Positions 3,369-5,366 of a DNA stretch of 5,366 nucleotides are shown here, in pieces. Positions within the stretch are counted from its first letter, which is position 1, and each line of letters starts with the position of its first letter. The notes below the pieces were generated by a model that saw nothing but the letters and a program-made list of their open reading frames with translations, was not told the DNA's origin and made no database searches. This DNA is from Mycobacterium sp. (GTDB lineage: Bacteria > Actinomycetota > Actinomycetes > Mycobacteriales > Mycobacteriaceae). The translations under genes and the position numbers were made by a program. The stretch covers positions 1 through 5,366 of the forward strand of contig JAQTVU010000218.1 in NCBI GenBank assembly GCA_028706695.1, written 5' to 3'.

Positions 3369-5366
3369 GTGAAGCTGGTCGGCGGTCGCCTGACGTGTCA
3401 CCCCGGCGCCGTGACCGGCCCTGAGCTGACCACCGAGGTGGTCGCGGCGACCCCGGTCGCCGACGTGCTGCGCCGGCTGGACAGCTCGGCGGCCGGGCTG
3501 TCGGCCGCGGAGGCGGCCGCGCGGCTGGCGCGCTACGGCCCCAACGCGGTGCGCACCCATCACGTCAACGCGTTGGCCGTGCTGGGCCGTCAGCTACGCA
3601 ACGCGGTGCTCATTCTGCTGGCCGGCACCGCGATCGTCTCGTACTTCCTCGGCGACAGCATGCAGGCAACCATCATCGGGATCATCCTGGCGGCCAGCAT
3701 CGGCTTGGGCTTTGTCAACGAATACCGCGCCGAGCGGGCCGCGGCCGCGCTGCACGGCGGCGTCCGGCACAACGCGGTGGTGCGCCGCGACGGGACGTTC
3801 GTCACCGTGGGCGTCACCACGCTCGTCCCCGGCGACGTGATCCGGCTGTCGCTGGGGGAGGTGGTGCCGGCCGACGTCCGCCTGATCGAGGTCAGCGGCC
3901 TGGAATGCGACGAGAGCATCCTGACCGGGGAATCGACCGGATCCGAGAAAGCGCCGTGCCCGGTGCCCGCCGGCGCCGAACTCGCCGAATCGTCCGACCT
4001 GGCCTTCATGGGCACCATCGTCAGCGCCGGCGCGGCCACCGGGGTGGTGTACGCGACCGGGATCGGCGCCGAATTCGGCCGCATCGCGGCGGGATTGGAG
4101 GAGCGCCCACCCGAGACCGCGTTCCAGGTCGGATTGCGCCAGTTCTCCTGGCTGCTGCTGCGGGTCGCGATCGCGTTGATGGTCGTGATCCTGGCCGGCA
4201 ATCTGCTCCTGCACGAGCGGGTCGTCGACTCGGTGCTGTTCGCGCTGGCGATCGCCGTGGGCATCACGCCGCAGCTGCTGCCCGCGGTGGTCAGCACCAG
4301 CCTGGCCACCGGCTCGCGGCGGCTGGCCCGGGCCAAGGTGCTGGTCAAGCGCCTGGTGTGCATCGAGGACCTCGGCGACATCGACATCCTGATCACCGAC
4401 AAGACCGGCACCCTGACCGAGGGCCGGATCACCCTGCTCGACACGGTTGATCCCGCCGGCGCGCACAGTGAGGCGGTGCGGCGGCTCGGGCTGCTGGCCA
4501 CCGACGTGGATCCGGAATCCGGTGGGGCGAGCGGCAATGCGCTCGACGCCGCGCTGTGGGAGGCCGCGCGGGCAAAGTCCCCGCGGCAGCTGCTGGGCCG
4601 CGCCGTGCGCCGGGTCGCGACACTGCCGTTCGACCACGAGCGGCGGGCGACCTCGGTGCTGGCCGACGACGACGGCCGGCGGGTGCTCGTCGTCAAGGGC
4701 GCGCCCGAGCACGTGCTGGCCCGATGCCCGACGGTGACGCCGGCCGCCGCCGAAGAAACCGAAGCGACTCTCGCCGCCCTGTTCGCCGCCGGGCGCCGCG
4801 TGGTGGCGGTGGCCTCACGCCCGGCCGCCGGGCTGACCTCGATCACCCCCGCCGACGAACGCGACCTGACGCTGGCCGGCTTCCTGGTTTTCGCCGACGA
4901 ACCGAAAACCGCCGCCCGTCAGTCCCTGGCCCGGCTGGCGGCGCTGGGCATCGAACTGAAGATCGCCACCGGCGACAACCCACGCGTCGCCGAAACGGTT
5001 TGCGCCGAGCTGGGTTTGGCGTCCAAGGGCACCGTAACCGGGGCCCGGCTCGACCCGATGGGCGACGACGAATTCGCCGAGGCCGCGCGACGGCACAGCA
5101 TCTTCGCCCGCATCTCCCCGGAGCAGAAGCAGCGGCTGATCACCTCCCTGCGCCGCACCGGGCGCTCGGTGGGGTTCCTGGGCGACGGGGTCAACGACGC
5201 GCTGGCCCTGCATTCCGCCGACGTCGGCATCTCCGTCGACAGCGCGACCGACGTCGCCAAGGACGCCGCCGACGTGGTGCTGCTGGAAAAGGACCTGGGG
5301 GTGCTGGCCGCCGGGGTGGCCGGGGGCCGGCGGATCTTCGCCAACACCATCAAGTACGTGCTGATG
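3369..5366 (+). CDS. mgtA: MgtA-like P3B magnesium-transporting P-type ATPase, C-terminus outside window
   Basis: This is a plasma-membrane pump that uses ATP to import Mg2+, by analogy with enterobacterial MgtA/MgtB. Visible are 666 codons of an expected 850 or so. Numbered from GTG 3369: N-terminal domain with GLSAAEAAARLARYGPN (43-59); M1 (about 77-95) and M2 (99-117); actuator domain with PGD (154-156) and TGES (186-189); M4 with ITPQLLP (299-305); phosphorylation site DKTGTLT, aspartate 344; nucleotide-binding KGAPE (443-447) after a P3B-type FDHERRATSV; TGDN (534-537); GDGVNDALAL (605-614); then DVGISVDSATDVAKDAADVV and LLEKDLGVL, highly characteristic of P3B pumps. M5-M10 lie beyond the right edge. 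The start is uncertain: no Shine-Dalgarno precedes GTG 3369 or the alternative GTG 3411, and coding-like sequence in another frame begins at 3311. Odd points are Gln302 where TPEMLP is usual and Leu612 where GDGxNDAPAL has Pro. The P3B subfamily call is strong; Mg2+ specificity is inferred. Confidence 0.93.
   Translation, partial: MKLVGGRLTCHPGAVTGPELTTEVVAATPVADVLRRLDSSAAGLSAAEAAARLARYGPNAVRTHHVNALAVLGRQLRNAVLILLAGTAIVSYFLGDSMQATIIGIILAASIGLGFVNEYRAERAAAALHGGVRHNAVVRRDGTFVTVGVTTLVPGDVIRLSLGEVVPADVRLIEVSGLECDESILTGESTGSEKAPCPVPAGAELAESSDLAFMGTIVSAGAATGVVYATGIGAEFGRIAAGLEERPPETAFQVGLRQFSWLLLRVAIALMVVILAGNLLLHERVVDSVLFALAIAVGITPQLLPAVVSTSLATGSRRLARAKVLVKRLVCIEDLGDIDILITDKTGTLTEGRITLLDTVDPAGAHSEAVRRLGLLATDVDPESGGASGNALDAALWEAARAKSPRQLLGRAVRRVATLPFDHERRATSVLADDDGRRVLVVKGAPEHVLARCPTVTPAAAEETEATLAALFAAGRRVVAVASRPAAGLTSITPADERDLTLAGFLVFADEPKTAARQSLARLAALGIELKIATGDNPRVAETVCAELGLASKGTVTGARLDPMGDDEFAEAARRHSIFARISPEQKQRLITSLRRTGRSVGFLGDGVNDALALHSADVGISVDSATDVAKDAADVVLLEKDLGVLAAGVAGGRRIFANTIKYVLM

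Noticed and set aside
3590..4846. Minus-strand open frame of 418 aa, plus a 372-aa one in another frame
   Set aside because: Directly antisense to the conserved core motifs of mgtA; Ser/Arg-rich composition fits a shadow.

Overview
The window looks like high-GC chromosomal DNA from a Mycobacterium. It carries a PPE-family protein, which is essentially specific to mycobacteria, strong GC bias at third codon positions, and actinobacterial gene types (a DUF5994-like protein, a PhoY-like PhoU and an actinobacterial P3B-type magnesium ATPase). The species cannot be named from this stretch.

Layout, left to right. (1) 1-1052, + strand: most of a PPE protein, whose first roughly 25 residues lie before the window. 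(2) 1076-2018, - strand: a two-gene operon reading leftward. Its first gene is an intact DUF5994-like protein of 199 aa. It overlaps by 4 bases (GTGA) the start of a second gene, which is the decayed N-terminus of a CtpF/P2-type cation-transporting P-type ATPase. That relic is frameshifted near 1198 and cut off about 25 bases from the PPE stop codon. (3) 2019-2640: a degraded stretch with minus-strand coding fragments in all three frames, a perfect 36-bp palindrome and an 11-bp direct repeat. (4) 2640-2773: a divergent control region with a candidate DosR (dormancy) box, a possible -10 element and a good Shine-Dalgarno that leads into ATC where a start codon should be. (5) 2774-3138, + strand: a phoU relic lacking its start, most of its N-terminal third and about 50 central residues. 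(6) 3139-3368: a leader region with a 9-bp inverted repeat and a possible displaced 5' end of the next gene. (7) 3369-5366, + strand: the first 666 residues of an apparently intact MgtA-like P-type ATPase, running off the right edge.

Taken together, the window looks like an accessory locus for hypoxia or ion homeostasis that is being eroded: two ion-ATPase genes, a PhoU-type regulator, a DUF5994 protein and a dormancy-type box, of which only the DUF5994 gene, the mgtA body and the PPE gene remain open. The link to DosR is an inference from one imperfect motif. No tRNA, rRNA, CRISPR array or recognisable insertion sequence was seen.
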